NCBI GenBank assembly: GCA_024693925.1
Contig: JAILKH010000190.1
Coordinates: 1-32,258, forward strand
Source of the DNA: Lachnospiraceae bacterium
Lineage (GTDB): Bacteria > Bacillota > Clostridia > Lachnospirales > Lachnospiraceae
DNA length: 32,258 bases
Direction: 5' to 3'
Under the pieces are notes generated by a model that was not told where the DNA came from, searched no databases, and worked only from the letters and a program-made list of their open reading frames with translations. The position numbers were made by a program, and so were the translations under genes. Positions 7,238 to 16,133 of this stretch are shown piece after piece; the stretch's first letter is position 1; each line of letters begins with the position of its first letter.

Positions 7238-10200
7238 ATGCATATAGTTATTCAGATCTGCAATTCTGATGCATTGGAGGAGTTTGTTTATTCCGCATAT
7301 AATGCGGAAGGTTCGAAAATTATCAGGGATATACGGCTTCCGGGTGACAGGTTTAATATCACATCCGACTCAGAGGTATCACTGTCCATATCATTACAGG
7401 GATTAACCTTAAGAGAAAATAACTCCAATGTATTCTTTATAAATAATAACAAATCACAAACCTGTGAAAGTATTATCACCAAAGATTCCCTGTATAAGCT
7501 CATAACGAAAAATAAGGAAGAGCTTAATATGTATATTTTCTTCGGAAACGAAGATGGTATGCGTTTCTATGAGATGAAAAGAGGCCGTCCGGTATCCCTG
7601 GGAAGAAGTTTAGGTAATTTGATAAGTTGTCCGGAACGGGAAGATCTATCCGGTACACATTTAATCTTTCTGGCAACGGAAGAAGGGGGCAGACTTAATG
7701 TAAAAGGAAGGAGTGGATGTTATTTAAATGACCGTTATGTAGGATATATGGAATCCGTAGCTGTTAAATTCGGAGATGTTATAAGAGTCCTGGGCCTAAA
7801 GATAGTATGGATGGATAATTGTATAGGTATATTGAAGTTATATATGAAAAATAAGGCTTTACCGTCAAGGGAGCTTTGTCTTGTAAGGCTTAAGGAGTAT
7901 ACAGATACTGAGGAAATATATATACGGGAGGCGAAGAAGGATAACGGTTATTTTTATCCGGTACAGAGAAATAAGGTAATGCCGGATGAATCGGAAATTG
8001 AACTGGATTCACCGCCGGCAAAAAAAGAAATAAAAAAACCATCATTGATCATGAGTGTAGGTCCTGCACTTACAATGGCAATACCTATGAGTCTTGGCTA
8101 TGGATTATATATATATGCTGCCGGTAGGATGGGGACAGGGAAAATAGCTATATATATGTATACAGGTCTCGTCACGGCTTTTGCTTCGGCTATCCTGGGA
8201 GCACTGTGGGCTATACTGAATTTAAGGAACAACAGAATACGGATGGTTTCGGAAGAAGCCCTCAGACAAAAATCCTATTCCGATTATATAAAAAGCAGTG
8301 AAAAACTCATATATGATAAATTCAGATATAATACCAATGCATATTTAAGGAATTATCCCTCTGCAAAAGAAATGCTGACATCCGTAAATATGTCCGGTTT
8401 ATGGAACCGTAGAAAGGGTGATTCCGATCTGTATGTTTATCGGCTGGGGTTGGGGCAGCAGCCTTTTAAAGTGAGTATTAAGGTTCCCAGAGAGAAGTTT
8501 CAAACAATACCGGATGAACTGTGCGGGCTGCCCATGACCCTGAAGAAAAAATATTCAATGCTCAGTGATGTTCCGGTATGTATAGATATATCGGAAGATA
8601 CTTTTATCGGTCTGGTGGCTGAGAAAAGTAATAATCTTGCAGACTTGTTTATAAGCTTATCTATGCAGATCGCAGCTTCAACGGATGCATATCTTATTAA
8701 ATTCATTTTTATCTTTTCAAATAATATTATTCCTGAGGAAATAGTGGAATATATGCATTGGTTACCGCATTTACAGGGTGATGATGAACATTATGTATGT
8801 ATAGATTCCGAGAGGATAGATGAACTGTTATGCGGTATTGAACAGATAATTTCAGATGCGGAGGAATCCGGAAAAAGAATACTTATCTTTACCGATGACA
8901 GGCAGAGGGTAACTCTAAAATTGTTGGAATATGAAAATGTAAGTATTTTTTTGTTTGCAAATGATTACCGGGATCTGCCCGGGGAGTGTGATCTGCTGAT
9001 TCAGAATGACAGTTCCTTTAAAGGACTTATCAACTTGAGAAAAGGAGGTGAGAGAAAGGAGATAAGATTTGATCATTATAGTGAAGCGGAGGTGTACGAT
9101 CAGGTAAGAAAGCTTTCGTCATTGCGACTGAAAAAAGCCTCAATAAAGAAGCCTATTCCATCAAAGGTAACTTTACCTATGTTGTTTAATGTGGATTTTA
9201 TCACCACGGAATTTATCCTTGAGGGCTGGAAGGAAAATACTCCCCTGAACAGTCTGAGGGCTCCAATAGGTATGGGAGAGGATGGAAGGATCATATTTCT
9301 TGATATTCATGAAAAGGCACATGGCCCACATGGTCTTATAGCGGGAATGACCGGAAGCGGTAAGAGTGAAATGTTGCAGACTTTTATTTTATCATTGGCG
9401 ATCAGGTATTCTCCGGAGCAGATAGGTTTTTTCCTTATTGATTATAAAGGCGGGGGAATGGCAAATATGTTTGGTAAACTGCCTCATTTGCTGGGAAGTA
9501 TATCCAACCTGTCGGGAAATATGATCCATAGAGCGCTGGTTGCAATACGAAGTGAGAATGTCAGAAGGCAGAGACTGTTTCTTAAGGCAGGGGTTAATTC
9601 TATAAGAGATTATTCCCTTCTTTATGAGAACAGAAGGGTGACGGAACCCCTTGTGCATATTCTTATAATTGTAGATGAGTTTGCCGAATTAAAAAAAGAA
9701 GAACCGGATTTTATGAAGGAACTGATCAGTGTGGCTCAGGTGGGAAGAAGTCTTGGAGTGCATCTTATTCTGTCCACCCAGAAACCTGCCGGGACGGTTG
9801 ATGAGAAGATATTTGCAAATTCAAGATTCAGAATATGTTTGAGAGTACAGGATAAGCAGGATAGTAATGATATGCTGCACAGACCGGATGCCGCTTATAT
9901 AGCAAATCCGGGAAGGGCTTACCTTCAGGTGGGGAATGATGAGTTATTTGATGTATTTCAGGTGGGATATACCATGGAAAAGTACAGGAAGGAGGTCAAC
10001 AGTGAGCCGGAGATTTTTTGGCTGGATAAATACCGGAGAAGGAAGAAGTTATGTTTAATAAATGATGATTCTAAAGGGATCCGTAACCGGGATGATACGG
10101 AAAGCCCGGTCACTCATTTTTCCGGGATCATGGAAATGCTGTGTGAGAGTAACGAAAGAGTAAATCTCCCGGTGATCAGCGGACTTTGGCTGCCGCCCCT

Positions 10201-11704
10201 TCCTAAAAGGATTGTTTTAAAAGCGGCTGCTAAAGCGGCAGGAGGAATTGAAAAATATGATGTAGTAGCAGGACGCTATGATGCTCCGGCTAAACAGGAG
10301 CAGGGAGATTATCTGTTTAATCCCATAAGAAACGGTCATCATGTGATCATTGGAAGTTCCCAGAGCGGCAAGAGTACCTTCCTGCAGACTGTTATTTATG
10401 AGTATATTTATAACCTGACGGCAAGTGATATTAATATTTATATTGTAGATTACAGTAATGGTTTACTGTCCTGTTTTAAGGAAAGTAATTTAGTGGGCGG
10501 ATATATTGATGAAGAACATAAAGACAGGCTTGAGAATCTTTTCTGTATGCTGGACGAGGAGATGAATATAAGGAGAAATGCTTATAACGGAGTCAGTTTT
10601 ATCCAGAAGGTAGAGGAGGAAGAGAATGCGGCTATTGTTCTTGTAATAGATAATTACGGCAGCTTCAGAGATAAAAATGAAATGAGATATGACAATGAGC
10701 TGCAGAAATTGGTCAAATCCGGAGAAAGCTATGGAATTTATGTTGTTATAACAGGTGCCTCCATTGGTAGTGCGGATATACCGGTAAGATTATTTGAAAA
10801 TTGCAGAACCGGGATTAGCCTTTTGTTAAATGATAAATATCAATATTCTGAATGTATGCGTCAGATCCGGTTGCCTATTTTGCCGGATGAGGGTATCCGC
10901 GGAAGAGGGCTTGTAAGGCTGGAGGATGATGTTCTGGAATTTCAGACGGTTTTATGTTGTGACGGAAATGACAATGAAAGATATAAAAAGATACAGGAAA
11001 ATATCAGAGAGCGTAACGGAAGTCCCGGAATAAAAAGAGCAAAACAGGTTCCGTTTATACCTGACGAACCGGTACTTTCGGAACTTGATGATAGTATCGA
11101 TACCGATACTTTGAAGGATTATGATATTCCTTTTGGATATGAATTGCAGAGTGCAAGGGTGTGGTGTTTGCCCTTTGATAAGGCGAGGATCATATGTGTT
11201 GCGGGAAAGGCGGGCAGCGGACGAACAAATTCCTGCAGTATTGTTGAATACTATTGTAAGAAAAGGAATATTAAACTGTTTAAAGCCGGATCGCTCCCCA
11301 AAATGTGTGAGATCCTGAAGCGGGAAGAGACCGGATTGCTGATCTGTGATGATTATTCCGGATTGCTGGGGGATTTCTATGAAAAAAATTATGATAAAGA
11401 AATTGAAGAAAGTCTGATGGATCTGATGGATAATAAGGAGGGTATTAAGGTATTTATCACTTTATTAAATTCGGATCATAAGAGACTTGCGGGAAGACGG
11501 GCATATGATCTTCTAAGGGAGGTTTGTCTTGGATTATATTTGGGCGGGGGCCTTGATGCTCAGAATATATTTGATTATACATATTTGAGTTTTACGGAGC
11601 AGAACAGGGTAAAGCCTGTAGGTACGGCAACGGTTCTTAAGAAAAAAAAGATTGCTTATGCGGGAGATATCATTACTCCTTTGTATGAGAGGTTAATGGA
11701 TTGA
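7238..11704 (+). CDS. essC: Type VII secretion motor ATPase, EssC/YukB family
   Basis: EssC is the membrane-bound FtsK/SpoIIIE-type motor of T7SSb and binds substrates through its ATPase domains. From the ATG at 7238 the protein has 1488 residues, the usual length. Residues 1-215 form two FHA-like domains. Two membrane helices lie at about 272-296 and 302-327. Three ATPase domains follow. D1 has GMTGSGKS (K709) and a Walker B with D813-E814. D2 has GSSQSGKS (K1045), but its Walker B reads VIDNYG, without the catalytic Glu. D3 has GKAGSGRT, with Arg (1329) replacing the P-loop Lys. An active D1 with degenerate D2/D3 is the known pattern in EccC/EssC. A GTG at 7214 is an alternative start, but GGAAAGGG just before 7238 favours the ATG. 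Confidence 0.95.
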   Translation: MHIVIQICNSDALEEFVYSAYNAEGSKIIRDIRLPGDRFNITSDSEVSLSISLQGLTLRENNSNVFFINNNKSQTCESIITKDSLYKLITKNKEELNMYIFFGNEDGMRFYEMKRGRPVSLGRSLGNLISCPEREDLSGTHLIFLATEEGGRLNVKGRSGCYLNDRYVGYMESVAVKFGDVIRVLGLKIVWMDNCIGILKLYMKNKALPSRELCLVRLKEYTDTEEIYIREAKKDNGYFYPVQRNKVMPDESEIELDSPPAKKEIKKPSLIMSVGPALTMAIPMSLGYGLYIYAAGRMGTGKIAIYMYTGLVTAFASAILGALWAILNLRNNRIRMVSEEALRQKSYSDYIKSSEKLIYDKFRYNTNAYLRNYPSAKEMLTSVNMSGLWNRRKGDSDLYVYRLGLGQQPFKVSIKVPREKFQTIPDELCGLPMTLKKKYSMLSDVPVCIDISEDTFIGLVAEKSNNLADLFISLSMQIAASTDAYLIKFIFIFSNNIIPEEIVEYMHWLPHLQGDDEHYVCIDSERIDELLCGIEQIISDAEESGKRILIFTDDRQRVTLKLLEYENVSIFLFANDYRDLPGECDLLIQNDSSFKGLINLRKGGERKEIRFDHYSEAEVYDQVRKLSSLRLKKASIKKPIPSKVTLPMLFNVDFITTEFILEGWKENTPLNSLRAPIGMGEDGRIIFLDIHEKAHGPHGLIAGMTGSGKSEMLQTFILSLAIRYSPEQIGFFLIDYKGGGMANMFGKLPHLLGSISNLSGNMIHRALVAIRSENVRRQRLFLKAGVNSIRDYSLLYENRRVTEPLVHILIIVDEFAELKKEEPDFMKELISVAQVGRSLGVHLILSTQKPAGTVDEKIFANSRFRICLRVQDKQDSNDMLHRPDAAYIANPGRAYLQVGNDELFDVFQVGYTMEKYRKEVNSEPEIFWLDKYRRRKKLCLINDDSKGIRNRDDTESPVTHFSGIMEMLCESNERVNLPVISGLWLPPLPKRIVLKAAAKAAGGIEKYDVVAGRYDAPAKQEQGDYLFNPIRNGHHVIIGSSQSGKSTFLQTVIYEYIYNLTASDINIYIVDYSNGLLSCFKESNLVGGYIDEEHKDRLENLFCMLDEEMNIRRNAYNGVSFIQKVEEEENAAIVLVIDNYGSFRDKNEMRYDNELQKLVKSGESYGIYVVITGASIGSADIPVRLFENCRTGISLLLNDKYQYSECMRQIRLPILPDEGIRGRGLVRLEDDVLEFQTVLCCDGNDNERYKKIQENIRERNGSPGIKRAKQVPFIPDEPVLSELDDSIDTDTLKDYDIPFGYELQSARVWCLPFDKARIICVAGKAGSGRTNSCSIVEYYCKKRNIKLFKAGSLPKMCEILKREETGLLICDDYSGLLGDFYEKNYDKEIEESLMDLMDNKEGIKVFITLLNSDHKRLAGRRAYDLLREVCLGLYLGGGLDAQNIFDYTYLSFTEQNRVKPVGTATVLKKKKIAYAGDIITPLYERLMD

Positions 11705-11783
11705 GGCTTTGGAAGGGATTATTTAAAAAGGTCATCACCAACAGAGAAAGTTTGGTAAGAATTGAAAACAGAGGCAGAAGGAT

Positions 11784-12065
11784 TTGATCATAATAGAGGT
11801 TTATGCAGTTGAATTGGAAGAAAGAATAGAGCTGGAGGTTGATGAAAATATAACAGGGTTACAGTTGTGTGAATGTTTATCCGGAATATTTAAGCGCAAA
11901 GATACCGGGATTTTGATATGCAGGGATCCCTACGGTGCGCTAAGAGAAGAGGTGACACTTGCCGGATACGGCCTGGTAACCGGAACATTACTTATATACA
12001 GTTTTGTTAAACCGGTAAAGAAAATACCGGGAATGATCAAAAGAAAAGCAGATAAGGGAGGATAA
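11784..12065 (+). CDS. YukD/EsaB-like ubiquitin-fold protein
   Basis: A 93-residue protein starting with TTG (11784), preceded by GGCAGAAGGA; no ATG is available nearby in frame. The beginning IIIEVYAVELEERIELEVDE alternates hydrophobic and polar residues as in a ubiquitin-like beta hairpin, followed by a helix and further strands (GTLLIYSF). Size and position next to the motor and WXG100 genes fit YukD/EsaB, small ubiquitin-like components of T7SSb that act in secretion or its regulation. Identity is low by eye, so context carries much of the call. A basic tail (KKIPGMIKRKADKGG) follows the domain. The next gene starts 3 bases later. Confidence 0.72.
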   Translation: MIIIEVYAVELEERIELEVDENITGLQLCECLSGIFKRKDTGILICRDPYGALREEVTLAGYGLVTGTLLIYSFVKPVKKIPGMIKRKADKGG

Positions 12066-12068
12066 AAT

Positions 12069-12368
12069 ATGGAGGCTATTAATGCAATATATGTACGAAT
12101 GAGTTCTCTGCTTACGGAATTAGGAATGGTATGTGCTCAGTTGTATAAAGAGACAGATATTCTTACGGATAAGCTTAAATATCTGGGGATATCCTGGGAG
12201 GGAGCAGCTTATGATGAGTATGCAAGAGTACTTATGGCGGACCTTATGATGATGAGTATGACGGTAGCTAACATGAATAAGATGTACAGGTCCCTGCATT
12301 TTGCCCTGACGGAATATCAAAGGACGGAAATGTATGTATTTGATGCTATCGGGAGGATTGTGGTATGA
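12069..12368 (+). CDS. WXG100-superfamily small helical protein
   Basis: A 99-residue, almost entirely helical protein with the hairpin motif SWEGAAYDEY near the middle (about residues 43-52). This is the WXG turn between two helices. The C-terminus lacks a clear YxxxD/E secretion signal, ending instead in a hydrophobic FDAIGRIVV. The first helix contains two Cys-free heptads and the second is Met-rich (LMMMSMTVANMNKM), suggesting a buried interface with a partner. It overlaps the next gene by 4 bases (ATGA), so the two are probably made in equal amounts and may pair as a heterodimer, as many WXG100 or LXG-chaperone pairs do. GGGAGGA is the ribosome binding site. Confidence 0.78.
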   Translation: MEAINAIYVRMSSLLTELGMVCAQLYKETDILTDKLKYLGISWEGAAYDEYARVLMADLMMMSMTVANMNKMYRSLHFALTEYQRTEMYVFDAIGRIVV

Positions 12369-12673
12369 GATCAAAAACGGAAATAGATATTGAGTTTAAA
12401 AGAGCCATGGAACAGGCTGAGGAGCTGGAGGAGTTATCGGTATTGCTCTGTAATATATGTAATGTGAAATTTGACGGAACTTTATCACTGTTATCTAAGT
12501 CCTGGCAGGGACAGAATGCAGTGGATTATGTTAAAAAAACCGGGAAACTTAAAAATAATATCTATAATTCTGCGGAAATCCTTAAAGATACGGCGGATAT
12601 GATAAGAAGAACCGCATCTTTGATATATTCCGCAGAGATGGCGGCAGTCAGTTTATGCGGCGTAAGATGGTAG
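12365..12673 (+). CDS. WXG100-superfamily small helical protein, partner of the preceding gene
   Basis: A 102-residue helical protein with SWQGQNA at about residues 46-52, the WXG turn. The first helix contains three Cys residues (LLCNICN plus one near the end), unusual for this family. No YxxxD/E signal is visible after the second helix; the protein ends SLCGVRW. The start codon overlaps the stop of the preceding WXG gene, implying coupled translation and a likely heterodimer. It may be a secreted partner, or a cytoplasmic adaptor for the lipase-fold protein encoded downstream. Both roles are inferred from context only. Confidence 0.76.
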   Translation: MRSKTEIDIEFKRAMEQAEELEELSVLLCNICNVKFDGTLSLLSKSWQGQNAVDYVKKTGKLKNNIYNSAEILKDTADMIRRTASLIYSAEMAAVSLCGVRW

Positions 12674-12701
12674 TTAACAATATAATAATAGGAGGAAAGA
12701 A

Positions 12702-13001
12702 ATGGCATTTTTTCAGGTAACGGCAGCAGAACTTCGTAAGAAGGCAGAACAATTGAAGGGATTAAATAATCGATTCAAGACAGGAACGGACAGTCTTGAA
12801 ACCACCGAACAGGCTCTTAAGTCTATGTGGGAGGGGGAGGCAAACGATGTTTTTCATCAGGCATTTACCCGGGATAAGGGGCAAATGGACCGTTTTTACC
12901 AGGCTATAGAGCGTTACATTGAGGCGCTGCTTATAATTGCGGCTAAATATGAGGAAGCCGAGAACAGGAATATAGCAACGGCTCAGACAAGAACCTACTG
13001 A
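12702..13001 (+). CDS. WXG100 protein, EsxA-like
   Basis: A canonical 99-residue WXG100 protein. Helix 1 runs from about residue 8 to 40, the turn motif MWEGEAND is at 42-49, and helix 2 follows. YEEAE near residues 85-89 fits the bipartite YxxxD/E secretion signal that pairs with the WXG turn. Such proteins dimerise as antiparallel four-helix bundles, are exported through EssC and can be needed for secretion of other substrates. The start has a strong AGGAGG ribosome binding site. It is separated from the preceding gene by 28 bases. Confidence 0.92.
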   Translation: MAFFQVTAAELRKKAEQLKGLNNRFKTGTDSLETTEQALKSMWEGEANDVFHQAFTRDKGQMDRFYQAIERYIEALLIIAAKYEEAENRNIATAQTRTY

Positions 13002-13091
13002 TGATTCAACAGAAATAAATAAGATTATATTAACAGAAACAAAACCAGTTGCAATATGCGGGTATTGGTAAGTGGATAAAAGGAGGAATAT

Positions 13092-13409
13092 ATGGCAAGC
13101 GGAATTTTGAAAGTCACACCGGAGAAGCTTGTAGAGGCTTCTACCGAATTTAGTACAACAGGAAAAACGATCAGATCTCTTACTCAGGAAATGAATGAGA
13201 TCATAAACAGTTTAAAATCCGTCTGGATGGGGGAAGCAGCCTCAGGTTATGCGGCAAAATTTGCTGAGTTGTCCGACGACATTGAAAGGATCAACCGGAT
13301 GATACAGGAGCACGTTTCTGATCTTTTGGAAATCTCAAGAGAATATCAGACTGCGGAAGATTCAAATACAGAGCAGAGTCAGTCACTGGTTACAGAGGTT
13401 GTTTCGTAA
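13092..13409 (+). CDS. WXG100 protein, second EsxA-like paralogue
   Basis: A 105-residue WXG100 protein with VWMGEAA at about residues 43-49 and YQTAE near 90-94, fitting YxxxD/E. It resembles the 12702 gene product in length and layout but is divergent in sequence, so this is an old duplication or a heterodimer partner. A strong AAGGAGG ribosome binding site precedes it, and 90 bases separate it from the previous gene. I see neither a promoter nor a terminator in that gap. The tail after the signal is Ser/Thr/Gln-rich (SNTEQSQSLVTEVVS). Confidence 0.92.
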   Translation: MASGILKVTPEKLVEASTEFSTTGKTIRSLTQEMNEIINSLKSVWMGEAASGYAAKFAELSDDIERINRMIQEHVSDLLEISREYQTAEDSNTEQSQSLVTEVVS

Positions 13410-13421
13410 GGAGAAGGTTTT

Positions 13422-14792
13422 ATGGCTGTCGGATATAAAAATCTAATAATGATTGATAATTCTAAGTCTGTGGGAAAGGCAAATTTCAGCCTGTGTAAAG
13501 AAACTGCGAAATATATATGCAGAAACTCAAATCCTAAGGATTCCTTCAGTATTGCGATCTTTGGGGAAAAGTTTGACAGTTTAACCGAATATGTTCAGGA
13601 TAAAGAGCTTCTTATAAGTACGGTCGATGGGATTGAAACGGCTGACAGAGATACTTTTATTACAGACAATCTGGTTGAAATCATTAATGAATGGGATGAA
13701 AGTGATGTGGCATGCAGAAATATAATCCTGTTTACGGATGGAGAAGAATCAGAATCCGTGTTGCATGCAAATGAGGAGCTTTATTATCTTCTGCAAAAGT
13801 CGGGCTATCCGGTATATGTTATTCAGAGTGTGGAAAAAAAGGATATTCCTCCGGCAAAAAATCTGTCTGCGATAGCTACTTTAAGTAACGGGAAATTATT
13901 ACTTACGGAGTTTGAAGGCTCCGAAGCCGGTTCCGAGATCACATTGGGAAACAATATATTGGAGGCTATTGAGGAAAGAAGAGAGAAGGATGAGAACTTA
14001 AAGGAAAATGAAAGCCGGGAAACCACCGATAATATGGCGGTACAGGAAGATATTTCCGAAGAAGACGGAGAAGAAACTTCGCAGGAAGTTAAAAAAGAGA
14101 CTGCGGGTGAAGCCGCCTTAGAAACTCAAACCCTGTATATTGAAAATGAAAATGACAGGGCTTTGGCCGTTAATGATAACGAGGCTTCCGCTCTTTTGAC
14201 GGCGGAGAACAAGCCGATCATACGAAATAAGGAGGGTGAAGGAGGAGGTATTAATTTAAGTCTGATATTTCCTGTTTTGGGACTTGTTATTGCGGTGGTA
14301 TTTGCATATGTCATTCATAGATTTACAAAAACCGATAATAAAAAAGAGAAAAGGGAAAGAAGATTTATTGCCGATATGGTTGAAGAAACCGGGCATGAAG
14401 CGAAAGTTGCGGAAAATGCCGAGGAGTACGATCTTCTTACCTGTAAGATGGAGGAGGATTTCGGTGCGACTTTGATATTGGAACCTAAAGATGGAGCAAA
14501 GGATATAGTACTTGAGGATTGTTCCGATCCTACAAGGTTATACAGGGCAGTGTGTGAGGATTGCCTTATAGTAGGCAGAATGGAAAATGTATGTGATATA
14601 GTTATCGACCGGGATGATTCAATATCCGCAAGGCACTGTGAGTTAAGTGTAAAGGGTGATAACTGGTATGTCAGGGATTTGCATTCTTCCAACGGTACTA
14701 AAGTAAATGCTAAGAAAGTATTTCAGGAATTGCTGTTAAAAAACGGAGATATATTGCAGCTTGGTAAGTCTGCATTACAGGTTAGGATATGA
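13422..14792 (+). CDS. Membrane protein with vWA and FHA domains, probable T7SS component
   Basis: A 456-residue protein of unusual layout. Residues 1-190 form a von Willebrand A domain with an intact MIDAS: D12-S14-S16 in IDNSKS, and FTDGEES with D106. An acidic, disordered linker spans about 190-270. A single hydrophobic helix at about 278-298 is followed by a strongly basic stretch (KKEKRERR), which predicts a cytoplasmic C-terminus. The C-terminal FHA domain (about 377-456) contains GRMENVCD, SARHCEL and HSSNGTKVN, the phosphothreonine-binding set. The N-terminus has no signal peptide, so how the vWA domain is placed across the membrane is unclear. It lies 12 bases after a WXG100 gene and overlaps the lipase gene by 4 bases. 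I infer a structural or regulatory role in the secretion machine, possibly in place of EssB. Confidence 0.85.
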   Translation: MAVGYKNLIMIDNSKSVGKANFSLCKETAKYICRNSNPKDSFSIAIFGEKFDSLTEYVQDKELLISTVDGIETADRDTFITDNLVEIINEWDESDVACRNIILFTDGEESESVLHANEELYYLLQKSGYPVYVIQSVEKKDIPPAKNLSAIATLSNGKLLLTEFEGSEAGSEITLGNNILEAIEERREKDENLKENESRETTDNMAVQEDISEEDGEETSQEVKKETAGEAALETQTLYIENENDRALAVNDNEASALLTAENKPIIRNKEGEGGGINLSLIFPVLGLVIAVVFAYVIHRFTKTDNKKEKRERRFIADMVEETGHEAKVAENAEEYDLLTCKMEEDFGATLILEPKDGAKDIVLEDCSDPTRLYRAVCEDCLIVGRMENVCDIVIDRDDSISARHCELSVKGDNWYVRDLHSSNGTKVNAKKVFQELLLKNGDILQLGKSALQVRI

Positions 14793-16132
14793 TGGATTTA
14801 AGTGAAAAAGAATTATTACTGCTTTCCAATTATCTGTATATTGATGAGTGTACCGGGTACGGTACTATAAAGGATACTCTTGACCATTGTCGGGATAACA
14901 AAGGAAACATAGATACAGATAAGGTTGCGGGGCTTGGTATCGGCGGTTGTATGAGCAGTGAAGAGTGTGCGGATATCCTGGGAGAAATGGATGGATGCAG
15001 AGATGAATTTAAGGATCTAAATGCTGTCAGAAGTATAGATAAGGGCGGTATAAGAGCCGTGTGTTTTGAATATCCCGGAGAAAAAAACAAGGCAGTTGTG
15101 GTTTTTAGAGGAACCGGCGGTGCTTATGATGCCTGGGCAGATAATTTGAGAGGCGAATATAAAACAGATACCGATATGCAGAAACTGGCTGACGATTTTG
15201 TGCGATATGACTGTGGGGTATATGATAATATTGTGGTAAGCGGTCATTCAAAGGGTGGAAATATGGCACAGTATGTTACAGTTACCAACCGGGACCGGGT
15301 ACAAAGGTGTGCATCCTTTGACGGACAGGGACTTTCGGACAGTGCTCTTAAATCGTATGAAAGTCAGCTTAAAGATGCTTCCTACAGAATAAGTTCAATA
15401 TCCGGCGATAAGGATTATGTTAATATTTTGCTTAATCCCATCGCCCTAAAAAGGGTTTATGTAAAAACGGGAGTGAAGGCTGCAGGGCTTGCAGATATTG
15501 CAGTGGCTCTTCACAGTTCCTATGTTTTATATAAGAGTTGTGAATTTGACGGGGAGGGAAATATTACAAATCTTAGCCGTCAAAACCCTCTGTTAAGCGG
15601 GATACGAAAAAAGATCGCAGAATTCGTTAAGGACATTGACAGGCTTCCTAAGGAAGGGAATGTAAAGGTAAGTGAAATGCTGGCGGCGATTGTTGCCTCC
15701 GGCCTCGGCAATGATGTTAGCGATCCGGTTAAAAAGGAAAAGATAAAGGAGGCATATTCGGAGCTTTGCGATTACGGGGCATCCCTTATAGGAATTAATA
15801 CGGATACGGAATACGAAACGGTGGTACCGGTAACGGATTTTGTTTATGCAGATGTAACCGGTCTTAGGAAGGTTGTGAATATGCTTGAGGAAATGAGTAA
15901 GGAATTAAAGGAGATTACCGGAAGATTACAGGATATAAGAACTACAATAAATTATAAGGCAGCTTCCAGGCTGGCGGTGGAAACAATAATCCGGAAACAG
16001 GAAAATAAACTTTCCGGATTTGCAGAAACAATGACGGGCTTTGAAGAGATACTGGGTGAGATATCTAATTTGTATGCTGACTGCGAGAACAGGATATGTG
16101 ATAATATCCTCTGCATTAATTTTGGGGGCTGA
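14789..16132 (+). CDS. Lipase-fold protein (Mbeg1/DUF2974-like), probable T7SS effector
   Basis: A 447-residue protein. The N-terminal 300 residues form an alpha/beta-hydrolase domain: VVFRGTGG (oxyanion region), the nucleophile elbow GHSKGGN with Ser154, a candidate acid in SGDKDYVN, and a His in VALHSSYV. This resembles the Mbeg1-like/DUF2974 group and class 3 lipases. The last 100 residues are helical with a break at INYKAAS, which resembles a degenerate WXG turn, and end with YADCE at 429-433, matching YxxxD/E. Catalytic domain first and targeting domain last is the layout known for the S. aureus secreted lipase TslA. No signal peptide is present. Phospholipase activity is inferred. The ATG overlaps the preceding stop; a second ATG is at 14792. 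Confidence 0.82.
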   Translation: MMDLSEKELLLLSNYLYIDECTGYGTIKDTLDHCRDNKGNIDTDKVAGLGIGGCMSSEECADILGEMDGCRDEFKDLNAVRSIDKGGIRAVCFEYPGEKNKAVVVFRGTGGAYDAWADNLRGEYKTDTDMQKLADDFVRYDCGVYDNIVVSGHSKGGNMAQYVTVTNRDRVQRCASFDGQGLSDSALKSYESQLKDASYRISSISGDKDYVNILLNPIALKRVYVKTGVKAAGLADIAVALHSSYVLYKSCEFDGEGNITNLSRQNPLLSGIRKKIAEFVKDIDRLPKEGNVKVSEMLAAIVASGLGNDVSDPVKKEKIKEAYSELCDYGASLIGINTDTEYETVVPVTDFVYADVTGLRKVVNMLEEMSKELKEITGRLQDIRTTINYKAASRLAVETIIRKQENKLSGFAETMTGFEEILGEISNLYADCENRICDNILCINFGG

Positions 16133-16133
16133 C

